Shown here in pieces: positions 1-8,496 of a DNA stretch of 64,000 nt. The position numbers and the translations under genes were made by a program. The DNA lies in contig CACOHP010000001.1 of the NCBI GenBank assembly GCA_902627045.1, positions 124,001 to 188,000 on the forward strand, written 5' to 3'. Origin of the DNA: an uncultured Pelagibacteraceae bacterium (lineage in GTDB: Bacteria; Pseudomonadota; Alphaproteobacteria; Pelagibacterales; Pelagibacteraceae). The notes below the pieces were generated by a model, which did not search any database, was not told the origin of the DNA, and saw only the letters and a list, made by a program, of their open reading frames with translations. Position 1 is the stretch's first letter, and every line of letters starts with the position of its first letter.

Positions 1-1008
1 ATTCTTCATTGAAGTATAAACTTCATTAAAGAATTTGTTATCTTTAGCATTCTTGTTTAAAGATGCTTTTGCAGCAGCCATATATTCTGTGAAATAATCA
101 GAAGGAGTGTCTTCTAAAATTACTCCATGTTTAGTAGTTAACTCTCTTAAAGCTTTACCATTCTCATAGATTCTGTAACTTAAAGATTTTGCTAATGAAG
201 CATTAGCAGCAACTTCAAGAGACTTTTTCTCATGAGCAGTCATAGCTTTATAAGTTTTTCCAGTAATATAAAAGTCAGCATTTACGACTACTTGGTGTAA
301 ACCTTGTAAATAGTAATGCTTTAATACTTTTTGGAAACCAAAAGTTAAGTCTGGTTTTGGACAACACCACTCAGCAGCATCGATTGTTCCTGCTTCAAGA
401 GCTGGTAGAATATCCCCACCACCCATTGCAACAGAAGCTATACCAATGTCTTTATATGTTTGTCCTGGAATTCCTGGAGGAGTTCTGAACTTATATTTTC
501 TAAAGTCAGCCATATCTTTAATTGGTTTTGGAAACCAACCTAAAGCTTCTGGTCCAACTGGTTGAATCATAAATCCTTTTATGTCTCTTCCCATTTCTTT
601 CCAAAGTTGGTCGTATAATTCTTTACCACCACCGTATTGGAACCATGATAGGAATGCGATATTGTCGATACCAACTCCACCACCAGCTACTGGCGAACCA
701 AATAACATAGCAGCAGGATGATCTCCTGACCAATAGTGAGTCCATGCGAAACCACAATCAATCAGTCCTTTATCAACAGCATCAAGAGTTTCCTTAACTC
801 CAACAACAGCGCCCGCAGGTAAAATTTCGAATTTTAACGAACCAGCTGTTAATTCAGTTACTGTATCAGTAAAGTCCTTTAACATTTTCACTTCATCAGC
901 TTTAGTGTTAAGAACTGTCTGACATTTTAGTGTTTTTGCAGCATTAGCATTAGATACAAATCCAAGTACCAAAACAGATGCAAATAACATTGAAATGATT
1001 TTTTTCAT
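1..1008 (-). CDS. TRAP transporter solute-binding protein (DctP family), C-terminus truncated by window edge
   Basis: Manual reverse-strand reading from ATG at 1008: MKKIISMLFASVLVLGFVSNANAAKTLKCQTVLNTKADEVKMLKDFTDTVTELTAGSLKFEILPAGAVVG...; signal peptide and TRAP SBP-like motifs (GIPGQTYKDIGIA, AAEWCCPKPDLTFGFQKVLKHYYLQGLHQ). Absent from ORF track because it runs off the edge. Confidence 0.88.
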   Translation of the reverse strand, partial: MKKIISMLFASVLVLGFVSNANAAKTLKCQTVLNTKADEVKMLKDFTDTVTELTAGSLKFEILPAGAVVGVKETLDAVDKGLIDCGFAWTHYWSGDHPAAMLFGSPVAGGGVGIDNIAFLSWFQYGGGKELYDQLWKEMGRDIKGFMIQPVGPEALGWFPKPIKDMADFRKYKFRTPPGIPGQTYKDIGIASVAMGGGDILPALEAGTIDAAEWCCPKPDLTFGFQKVLKHYYLQGLHQVVVNADFYITGKTYKAMTAHEKKSLEVAANASLAKSLSYRIYENGKALRELTTKHGVILEDTPSDYFTEYMAAAKASLNKNAKDNKFFNEVYTSMKN

Positions 1009-1142
1009 TATATTTTCCTCTTGTTAGTTAAATTTAACTAAGACAATACAATCAGAAAAACAAACCTGACACAAGTGACAATCGTTTAATATGAGTGTAA
1101 AGATGATTAATAAAGTTTAATAAAAATTATATTCAACTAGAG

Positions 1143-2738
1143 ATGGAAAATTTTGATTTTATAATTCTTGGTGCAGGGTCTGCGGGATGTGTCCTTGCAA
1201 ATAGACTTTCAGAAAATTCACAAAATAAAGTTTTATTAATAGAGGCTGGAGGCAAAGATAACTATCCATGGATACACATACCTGTAGGATATTTTAAAAC
1301 AATGCATAACCCTTCAGTTGATTGGTGTTATAAAACCGAGCCAGATGAAACAATGAATAACCGCTCCATTCGTTATCCTAGAGGAAAGACTTTAGGTGGA
1401 AGTTCGGCAATTAATGGTTTGTTATATATTAGAGGCCAAAGTAGAGATTATGATGTTTGGCGTCAATTAGGTAACACTGGTTGGGGTTGGGATGATGTTC
1501 TACCATATTTTATCAAAGCAGAAAATCAAGAGCGTGGAAAAAATGATTTTCACGGTGTTGGTGGCCCTTTATCTGTATCTGATCAAAGAATACAATTACC
1601 ATTGCTAAATGAATTCCAAAATGCAGCAGAAGAATTTGGTATACCTAAAACCAAAGATTTTAATACTGGTGATAATCATGGTTGTGGGTATTTCCAAGTT
1701 ACCGAAAAAAATGGTTTTAGATGTAGCACTGCAGTTGGATATTTAAATCCAATAAAGCATAGGACAAATTTAAAAATTATTACCAAAGCTCATGTAAAAA
1801 AAATTAATTTCGAAAATAAAACAGCAAAAAGTGTTGAATATTGGCAAGAGAACGAGCTTAAAAAAGTTTTAGCAAATAAAGAGGTTATCTTATCATCTGG
1901 ATCTATTGGTTCTCCACAAATTTTACAAACATCTGGGATAGGTAATTCTGACAACTTAAAAAATTTAGGTATAGATATAGTTCATGATTTAAAAGGAGTA
2001 GGAGAAAATCTTCAAGATCATCTTATGTTTAGGCCAATTTATAAAATTCACGGTCTTAAATCTTTAAACAAAAAAATTAATAGTTTGTTTGGAAAATTAA
2101 TGATTGGATTAGAATATGTTTTTAATAGAAGTGGGCCTATGACAATGGGTGCAAGTCAAATGTGCATGTTTGCTAAAAGCGATCCCACTTTAGAATTACC
2201 AGATCTTCAATGGCATGTTCAACCAATGAGTATGGATACTTTAGGTGCAACAAAAAATCATGATTTCCATGCGTTTACTCCAACTGTATCAAATATTAGA
2301 CCGACTAGTAGAGGTCACGTAAATATTACCAATAAAGATTCTAGAATTTATGCAAAAGTAAAACTTAATTATCTATCAACAGAACATGATCGAATGATAG
2401 CTGCAAAGGGATTAAAACTTACAAGGAAAATTGTAATGGAGTCAGAAACTTTTAAGAAATATAACCCTGAAGAATATAGACCAGGAATAAATATTAATGA
2501 TGATGAAGAGCTGGTAAAAGCTGGTGCAGATTACGCACAAACTATTTTTCATCCTGTTGGAACATGTAAAATGGGACAAGATGATATGGCGGTAGTTGAT
2601 GAGACGCTTAAAGTTAAAGGTTTAAATAATTTAAGAGTTATTGATGCATCAATAATGCCCAATATAACTTCCGGTAATACTAATGCACCAACAATAATGA
2701 TTGCGGAAAAAGGTGCTGATATGATACTTAGAAGTTAA
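1143..2738 (+). CDS. GMC family oxidoreductase (choline dehydrogenase-like)
   Basis: N-terminal FAD motif DFIILGAGSAGCVLANRLSE, GGSSAINGLLYIRGQSRDYD, C-terminal HPVGTCKMGQDDMAVVDETLKVKGLNNLRVIDASIMPNITSGNTNAP. Confidence 0.93.
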   Translation: MENFDFIILGAGSAGCVLANRLSENSQNKVLLIEAGGKDNYPWIHIPVGYFKTMHNPSVDWCYKTEPDETMNNRSIRYPRGKTLGGSSAINGLLYIRGQSRDYDVWRQLGNTGWGWDDVLPYFIKAENQERGKNDFHGVGGPLSVSDQRIQLPLLNEFQNAAEEFGIPKTKDFNTGDNHGCGYFQVTEKNGFRCSTAVGYLNPIKHRTNLKIITKAHVKKINFENKTAKSVEYWQENELKKVLANKEVILSSGSIGSPQILQTSGIGNSDNLKNLGIDIVHDLKGVGENLQDHLMFRPIYKIHGLKSLNKKINSLFGKLMIGLEYVFNRSGPMTMGASQMCMFAKSDPTLELPDLQWHVQPMSMDTLGATKNHDFHAFTPTVSNIRPTSRGHVNITNKDSRIYAKVKLNYLSTEHDRMIAAKGLKLTRKIVMESETFKKYNPEEYRPGININDDEELVKAGADYAQTIFHPVGTCKMGQDDMAVVDETLKVKGLNNLRVIDASIMPNITSGNTNAPTIMIAEKGADMILRS

Positions 2739-3331
2739 TGTTCGCCGATTTTGTTACACCAGAACAAATTACTATCTTAACGCAAATAATCTTAATAGAT
2801 CTTGTGCTTGCAGGAGATAATGCAATTATTATCGGAATGGTTGCCTCAAAATTTCCTTTAGAGCAAAGAAAGAAAATTATTTTTTGGGGTATTGGTGGCG
2901 CAGTTGTTCTAAGAATAATTTTAACATTATTGACGGCTTATTTATTGCAGATAACTGGCTTAAGATTAATTGGTGGAGTACTTTTACTTTATATTGTTTA
3001 TAAACTTTACGTTGATGTTGTGAGAGGCTCAAATCACGAGAGTGATATTAAAGTAGATAACTCAAATTTTTTAAAAGCAATTTGGACTATTCTATTAGCT
3101 GATTTTACTATGAGTTTAGATAATGTTTTGGGTGTTGCTGGAGCAGCTGGAGATCACTATTATTTGTTAGTTTTTGGACTAGTTTTATCTATTGTCTTAA
3201 TGGCAACAGCTGCAACACTAATATCTAATTGGATAAAAAAGTATAAATGGATAGCTTGGGCTGGTTTATTAGCAATTCTTCTTGTTGCTATTGAGTTGAT
3301 TTACACTGATATTGAAATATTATTTTTGTAA
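2738..3331 (+). CDS. TerC/YjbE family integral membrane protein
   Basis: ILIDLVLAGDNAIIIGMVAS and LADFTMSLDNVLGVAGAAG repeats typical of TerC-type membrane proteins. Confidence 0.88.
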   Translation: MFADFVTPEQITILTQIILIDLVLAGDNAIIIGMVASKFPLEQRKKIIFWGIGGAVVLRIILTLLTAYLLQITGLRLIGGVLLLYIVYKLYVDVVRGSNHESDIKVDNSNFLKAIWTILLADFTMSLDNVLGVAGAAGDHYYLLVFGLVLSIVLMATAATLISNWIKKYKWIAWAGLLAILLVAIELIYTDIEILFL

Positions 3332-4098
3332 TGTTCTTAAAAAATTATAATTTTAAAAATAAAACTGCAGTTGTAACTGGTGCAGGTAAGGGAATTGGTA
3401 GAGCCTGTGCAATAGCTTTAGCAGAAGCTGGGGCAAATTTGATAATAATCAGTAGAACTAATAAAGATTTAAATGAAGTTTCTAAAAGAATAAAAAAATT
3501 TAAATCAAAATGTAAATCCTTTGTTTGTGATATTACAAATTACGATGAAGTTAAAAAAATTATCAATAAACAGCCAAGGATAGATATTTTAATTAATAAC
3601 GCAGGAAACAATAGACCAGCCCATTTTACCAAAGTTAAAAAGGAAGATATGGAATATATGGTAAAGATAAATACAATAGCTAGTTTTAACTTAGCTCATC
3701 TTTGTGCTTTAAAAATGATAAAATCAAAAAATAGAAAAAAATTAGGTGGAGCTATTGTTAATATGTCGTCGCAAATGGGGCATGTAGGTGGACCGATAAG
3801 AAGTGTCTATAATATGAATAAATTTGGTTTAGAGGGTTTGACCAAAGGGATGTCTATAGATTTAGCAAAATATAACATTAGAGTTAACACTGTTTGTCCA
3901 ACTTTTGTTGTAACTCCAATGACTAAAAAGTTTTTAAAAGATAAAAAATTTAAAAGAGATATGCTTAATAATATTCCCCTAGGAAGATTTGCAGAACTAT
4001 CTGAAGTAGCTTCAGCTGTAGTATTTTTAGCTTCTGATGCGGCTTCAATGATTACAGGAACTTCATTATTGGTTGATGGTGGATGGACAGCAAAATAA
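3331..4098 (+). CDS. SDR family NAD(P)-dependent oxidoreductase
   Basis: TGAGKGIGRA, NNAGNN, YNMNKFGLEGL catalytic region, C-terminal TGTSLLVDGGW. Confidence 0.92.
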   Translation: MFLKNYNFKNKTAVVTGAGKGIGRACAIALAEAGANLIIISRTNKDLNEVSKRIKKFKSKCKSFVCDITNYDEVKKIINKQPRIDILINNAGNNRPAHFTKVKKEDMEYMVKINTIASFNLAHLCALKMIKSKNRKKLGGAIVNMSSQMGHVGGPIRSVYNMNKFGLEGLTKGMSIDLAKYNIRVNTVCPTFVVTPMTKKFLKDKKFKRDMLNNIPLGRFAELSEVASAVVFLASDAASMITGTSLLVDGGWTAK

Positions 4099-4886
4099 TA
4101 TTTAGATTATTTTTTTTCATAATCTTTCTCATCCCTACTCACTCATACGCTATTGAATTTAAAGGAAAATTTTTACAGGGTCATTTTATTGTTGGTATTA
4201 CTAACCCTTCGGCAAAAATTATTATTGATAAAAAAATAGTTAAAGTATCTAAGGATGGTTTTTTTGCTTTTGGTATAGATAGAGATAGAAAATTTGACCT
4301 AACCATAACGAAAATTCAAGATGGTAAAAAAGAGAAAATAGTAAAGAAAGTTTTAAAAAGAAAATATAATATCCAAAGAATAGATGGACTAGAGGAAAGC
4401 AAGGTCACTCCACCAGAGTCAGTTTACAAAAGGATTAAAGAAGAAAACAATAAGATAGGAAAAGCAAGAGCAATTAATTCCGACCTACCTTTTTTTAAAA
4501 ATCAATTCATAATGCCAGTTAAAGGAATTATAAGTGGAGTTTATGGAAGTCAAAGAATTTTAAATGGTAAACCTAAGTGGCCACACTATGGAATTGATAT
4601 TGCAGCTAAAAAAGGAACTATGATTAAATCATCAGGCTCTGGCACAGTAACAATGGCAGAGGATGATTTGTATTATACTGGTGGGACTATAATTATGGAT
4701 CATGGACATGGTATTTCAACAATATATTCTCATCTTGAAAGTGTGATGGTTTCAGTTGGTGATAAAATAAATCAAGGAGATATTATTGGAACGGTTGGAT
4801 CAACTGGTAGATCCACAGGTCCGCATTTAGATTTTAGAGTTAATTGGTTTCAGACTAGACTCGATCCCATGTCTGTAATAAATTAA
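4083..4886 (+). CDS. M23 family metallopeptidase (LysM/M23-type peptidoglycan hydrolase)
   Basis: HYGIDIAAKKGTMIKSSGSGTV ... GHGISTIYSHLESVMVSVGDKINQGDIIGTVGSTGRSTGPHLDFRV. Confidence 0.92.
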   Translation: MDSKIIFRLFFFIIFLIPTHSYAIEFKGKFLQGHFIVGITNPSAKIIIDKKIVKVSKDGFFAFGIDRDRKFDLTITKIQDGKKEKIVKKVLKRKYNIQRIDGLEESKVTPPESVYKRIKEENNKIGKARAINSDLPFFKNQFIMPVKGIISGVYGSQRILNGKPKWPHYGIDIAAKKGTMIKSSGSGTVTMAEDDLYYTGGTIIMDHGHGISTIYSHLESVMVSVGDKINQGDIIGTVGSTGRSTGPHLDFRVNWFQTRLDPMSVIN

Positions 4887-4889
4887 ATT

Positions 4890-5006
4890 ATGCAAACATT
4901 AATTCTGTTATCTCTAGTAATTGTTATTGGTTGGGTATTATTTAGACCTTTTAGTAAAAAAGAGCTTGATAGATTCAATGATAAAAATTGGCCTGATATG
5001 CATTAA
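4890..5006 (+). CDS. 38-aa small membrane protein
   Basis: ATG 4890 to TAA 5006: MQTLILLSLVIVIGWVLFRPFSKKELDRFNDKNWPDMH; N-terminal TM segment, 3 bp after the M23 stop. Confidence 0.55.
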   Translation: MQTLILLSLVIVIGWVLFRPFSKKELDRFNDKNWPDMH

Positions 5007-5011
5007 TAAGT

Positions 5012-5036
5012 GCACCTGGCAACAGAACGCCCCCTA
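5012..5036. repeat. Direct repeat copy 1 (GCACCTGGCAACAGAACGCCCCCTA), left boundary of accessory island
   Basis: 25 bp, 24/25 identical to 8497-8521 in the same orientation. Confidence 0.85.
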
Positions 5037-5081
5037 ACCAACAGAAACCGTTATTCCAATTCAAATATCAAATTAGGAACA

Positions 5082-5115
5082 GCACGAAGTTTTACACGAA
5101 GTTTACACGAAGTTT
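5082..5115. repeat. Three tandem copies of (g/a)cacgaagttt
   Basis: gcacgaagttt-t-acacgaagttt-acacgaagttt read directly. Confidence 0.85.
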
Positions 5116-5135
5116 TAAATTAAAAATTTACACGC

Positions 5136-5309
5136 TTATTTTTTATTTTTTATTTTAAAACCTTGAGATTCAAGCACTTTGATCAAATTTTTTAACCTTT
5201 GCTCTCGTGATGTGTTTGAGTCCCCTATTTTCTCAAAAAATATTGGTTTTAAACCTCTATCTTTTTTTAATTTAAAATAGTTTTTTAGTGATTGTATTTT
5301 TAGTTTCAT
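5136..5309 (-). CDS. 57-aa basic small protein downstream of nuclease gene
   Basis: Reverse strand ATG 5309 to TAA 5136: MKLKIQSLKNYFKLKKDRGLKPIFFEKIGDSNTSREQRLKNLIKVLESQGFKIKNKK; preceded by strong Shine-Dalgarno-like AAAGGAGAAAA. Confidence 0.6.
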   Translation of the reverse strand: MKLKIQSLKNYFKLKKDRGLKPIFFEKIGDSNTSREQRLKNLIKVLESQGFKIKNKK

Positions 5310-5410
5310 TTTTCTCCTTTAGCGTTTTATTTTAAGTCTTAGCAAGTAGAGTTATTTCTAAATCAAGACTAAGTTAATTATATCAATTTTTGTCTATAAA
5401 TCAAATTGAT

Positions 5411-5436
5411 GTTATACGCGCATTTGCGTCTATAAC
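5411..5436. promoter_or_regulatory. Palindrome/hairpin GTTATACGCGCATTTGCGTCTATAAC between nuclease stop and small ORF
   Basis: GTTATA...TATAAC arms with inner CGC/GCG pairing; could be terminator or operator. Confidence 0.5.
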
Positions 5437-5453
5437 AACTTTTATAATTAATT

Positions 5454-6707
5454 CTATTTGAATAAGTGTTTTATTAATGGTTTACATGCTAGGAAAGATT
5501 TCACTAAAACTTGGTCAGCATCTTTGCCATCTACTAGTGAGTGCTTATTAAAATAAAATCTACCACCAATTTGAAATTGTAAATTTGATTTTTTATTATT
5601 ATTGATGTCATAAACTAATTTTAACCATTCCTCTTGTTGTTTTTGGGTAGGTTTTAATTTTGAAGATATTTCTTTAAATGCTGTTCTTAAATCAACATCT
5701 AATCTAGCATCACGAATAGGTGGAGAACTTTGACTTGGATACCTCCTTTGAACTAAAATAATTTGAGGTTTAAACCCCTCACTTATTCCAAAATAATTAT
5801 CATAATTTATAGCAATTTCATGAATTATGTTCCTAAAATTTTTCCATGAAAGACTATAGAAGTTTTTTTTTGTTTTACCTTTTATTCTATATGGAATAGT
5901 AAACGTCGCCTCTATAAATTTATCTGTCATTCCAACAGTTAAGTGTGGTTCATCTGTGAAATTCTTTTGTTTTACTCCAGTATCAAATGTTAAATAATCC
6001 CAAAGAACAACCTCCTTTTTAATACCACCTCTGCCTTTTGTGATGTCAACATTTAACTGATCTTTTAAACTATGATTTTCTTTTATTTTATTCATGAGAA
6101 GTTTTAATTGCCTCTTTCCCTCTCTGTATGAATAAGGATTATCACTATCAAAATGAACACCAGTGAATTCTGTTATTGAACCTTCTTTTAAATATTCACT
6201 CTCTACCATATTATTTTCTAATACATTGAAGTAATCAATTAATTTTCTCGCCCACTCTGATCTTTTAATCTCTCTATATGCCCAACTATAGATTTGATTC
6301 CAAGTAATTTGTGTCCAATTATCTAATCTTACATTGGGCAATAAATCAACTACTATACCGATTCCTTTAATATTGTTAAAACCTCTTCGTCTTATAGTTT
6401 TTTCATGTCTAATCAATTGATCTTTTGTAAGTGAAGAGGAAACTTTGCTCTCAATAATTAAGCATTGTTCTTGATTATAAATAACAGCATCTGGTAACCC
6501 TTTTTTTTCGTTATCTTCTTCTAAAGAACTAAATTCACCAGGTATTGTCTGCTGTTCAAGTAAAAGTTTAGAATTTTTATCAAAAAAATTTGGGTTAAAA
6601 CTTTTGAGAAAACTATTTAATAAATGATTATCTTCATTCAAACAGGATACTAATGAGTGTGTTAGTTTATTTTCTGGTTGATTGTATTGATCAAATATAT
6701 TTCTCAT
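5454..6707 (-). CDS. PD-(D/E)XK superfamily nuclease-like protein
   Basis: KKGLPDAVIYNQEQCLIIESKVSSSLTKDQLIRHEKT: PD...(x)ExK core (PDAV ... ESK) followed by Q-containing helix; long C-terminal extension unassigned. Confidence 0.72.
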   Translation of the reverse strand: MRNIFDQYNQPENKLTHSLVSCLNEDNHLLNSFLKSFNPNFFDKNSKLLLEQQTIPGEFSSLEEDNEKKGLPDAVIYNQEQCLIIESKVSSSLTKDQLIRHEKTIRRRGFNNIKGIGIVVDLLPNVRLDNWTQITWNQIYSWAYREIKRSEWARKLIDYFNVLENNMVESEYLKEGSITEFTGVHFDSDNPYSYREGKRQLKLLMNKIKENHSLKDQLNVDITKGRGGIKKEVVLWDYLTFDTGVKQKNFTDEPHLTVGMTDKFIEATFTIPYRIKGKTKKNFYSLSWKNFRNIIHEIAINYDNYFGISEGFKPQIILVQRRYPSQSSPPIRDARLDVDLRTAFKEISSKLKPTQKQQEEWLKLVYDINNNKKSNLQFQIGGRFYFNKHSLVDGKDADQVLVKSFLACKPLIKHLFK

Positions 6708-6732
6708 AAATTAAATAATTTATTATAGAAAT

Positions 6733-6800
6733 ACACGAAGTTGAAAGTCAAGAAATCGACAAAATGAGCAAAACACTACACGAAGTTTTACACGAAGTTT
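6733..6800. repeat. Three further ACACGAAGTT(T) copies upstream of nuclease gene
   Basis: Copies at 6733-6742, 6778-6788 and 6790-6800. Confidence 0.85.
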
Positions 6801-6837
6801 TTGAAAAAGTGTTATATTCTGTATATTATTAATCAAG

Positions 6838-6862
6838 GGACGAGAAACAGAACGCCCCTACT
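6838..6862. repeat. Partial third copy of boundary repeat (AACAGAACGCCCCTA) preceded by GGGACGAG
   Basis: aaacagaacgcccctact shares the 3' half of the 5012/8497 repeat. Confidence 0.6.
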
Positions 6863-6952
6863 CATTTGTTAATTTAGTTTGCAATATCAACGTTATTTAA
6901 AAAATAAAACCGAGTGACTCGTCCTGTACTCGTCCTAATGAAATTTTTTGAA

Positions 6953-7648
6953 CTAATATTTCCAAATAGATTTAGCCCAAGCACAACCGTTATGAAATTC
7001 TGAACACCCTAAAAAATATCTTTGATTTTTTGGTGACCATATTACCAAAGTTAAATGACCACAATCAGGACAGTCTATGTATCTAGTTGGATTATCAATT
7101 AATTTTCCACCCTCTTTTTCAATTTCAGTTTTTATCCACCAAGTAAAACGTTTAAATTTTATTTCATATTCTGATTTGGAAATTGTTTTTTCTTTAAATT
7201 CATTAATTGCATCAACCATAGTATACATTTTTGACTCTAATCTTCTTTGTAGATCATGATATCTTCCTAGGGCATTATTTTTTTGAACAAATTCATTTCT
7301 TTTTTTTTGCTCTAGAGCTCTTTCCTCTGGAGTTGAAGGAGGAAGCCCAAATTCACACATTGGGGTGCAAAAAGTAGTTCCCTCTTTAGCTTTCTGCCTA
7401 GGTATAGATATGAAACCTTTACACGTTTCACATTCAATCAAATTACTTTTATCAAATAGTTGATTTTTATTAGAATCAAAAACATCTGGATTTTTTTTAT
7501 CACATTTAGTGCATTTAAATTTTTTATAGAAATTAGTTAAATCTGAAATCTTTACTTCACCACCAAATATTTTTTTTTGAAAATCTCTGTCAATTTTTTG
7601 ATTATGTCCGCACTCACAACCTATCTCGATAATACTACAATCCAACAT
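6953..7648 (-). CDS. Multi-zinc-ribbon protein with C-terminal topoisomerase-type C4 zinc finger
   Basis: CECGH..., CTKC, CETCKG, CTPMC and terminal CPDCGHLTLVIWSPKNQRYFLGCSEFHNGCAWAKSIWKY. Confidence 0.65.
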   Translation of the reverse strand: MLDCSIIEIGCECGHNQKIDRDFQKKIFGGEVKISDLTNFYKKFKCTKCDKKNPDVFDSNKNQLFDKSNLIECETCKGFISIPRQKAKEGTTFCTPMCEFGLPPSTPEERALEQKKRNEFVQKNNALGRYHDLQRRLESKMYTMVDAINEFKEKTISKSEYEIKFKRFTWWIKTEIEKEGGKLIDNPTRYIDCPDCGHLTLVIWSPKNQRYFLGCSEFHNGCAWAKSIWKY

Positions 7649-7653
7649 TAAAA

Positions 7654-8310
7654 TTATTTCTTATTTCTAGTTTCTTGATTAATTTTCTCTCCATATTCCT
7701 TAATTTTTTCTTGCTCTAATTTTTGTTCCTTTTTTTTTGCTAATTTCTTTGCAGCGTAATATCCTAAGATTCCTCCAACAGGAGCTAATACCCATGCACC
7801 ATTTATAAATACCATTGCTCCTAAAAACTTGCCTGCTATTCCCAAAGATCCTCCTAACGTAGCACCAATAGCTGCACCACCCAAAGTTCCAATACTTTTT
7901 TTAGTAACAACAGCCTCAGCTGTTTTTGCAACAGGAGATTTTTTTAATTCTTCAAGTTTTCTTAAAGCTTCTTGTCTTCTTGCCAATGCTTCAGCTTCTT
8001 TTTGCTTTTGTTCTAATTCTTCTCTGTCTAATTGTCTTTTTCTTTCGTTGACTGCAGAGAATGCTGAAAAGATCAATATTAATAAAATTAAAATTATTAT
8101 TGATGGTCTAGCTAAATTCAAAGATAGGCCAATAACATCATTAGGATATTTTTGTCTAAACTCTAAAATATTTTCGTATTCGTAGGGAATATAGAAAGCC
8201 ACAAAAATAAGTGACAAAAGAATAAATATTATTGGAACCTTTGGTCCTAATTTTTCAACTAATTTTCCTAATAAAGTAATTCTTGCTATTTGCCTAATAA
8301 TCCAATTCAT
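7654..8310 (-). CDS. Membrane protein: two TM helices, coiled coil, glycine-zipper domain
   Basis: VPIIFILLSLIFVAFYIPY and SIIILILLILIFSAF TM segments; RKRQLDREELEQKQKEAEALARRQEALRKLEEL coiled coil; LGGAAIGATLGGSLGIAGKFLGAM glycine-rich hydrophobic segment. Confidence 0.65.
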   Translation of the reverse strand: MNWIIRQIARITLLGKLVEKLGPKVPIIFILLSLIFVAFYIPYEYENILEFRQKYPNDVIGLSLNLARPSIIILILLILIFSAFSAVNERKRQLDREELEQKQKEAEALARRQEALRKLEELKKSPVAKTAEAVVTKKSIGTLGGAAIGATLGGSLGIAGKFLGAMVFINGAWVLAPVGGILGYYAAKKLAKKKEQKLEQEKIKEYGEKINQETRNKK

Positions 8311-8400
8311 TGATCAATCAAAAGCTTATAAGTTAAAAAAGTTAATTCTAGAGCTATCAAAACTTTCAACACAAGACAATTTAGCAGTTTTTAATCAATT

Positions 8401-8436
8401 GGACGAGTGAATTTTTACTCGTCATTTACTCGTCCT
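8401..8436. repeat. GGACGAGT/ACTCGTC(C) inverted and direct repeat, also seen at 6917-6940
   Basis: ggacgagtgaatttttactcgtcatttactcgtcc; ACTCGTCCTAAT is shared with 6917-6940. Confidence 0.7.
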
Positions 8437-8496
8437 AATACGTTCACTTTATGTAATTTCAAAAAAATAATTGGCTATAATCAAACAAAGTTAAGG

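Noticed and set aside
5012-5040. Possible tRNA or tmRNA 3' end as integration site
   Set aside because: No T-arm (GGTTCRANTCC) or CCA acceptor structure could be read around either repeat copy; an identity search is still needed, so only the repeat is reported.
5082-5115. Possible CRISPR array from ACACGAAGTTT repeats
   Set aside because: Repeats are 11-12 bp with essentially no spacers and no cas genes nearby; not a CRISPR.
7077-8185. Plus-strand ORFs opposite the zinc-ribbon and glycine-zipper genes
   Set aside because: Minus-strand readings contain CxxC motifs and TM/coiled-coil structure; plus-strand translations are low-complexity shadows.
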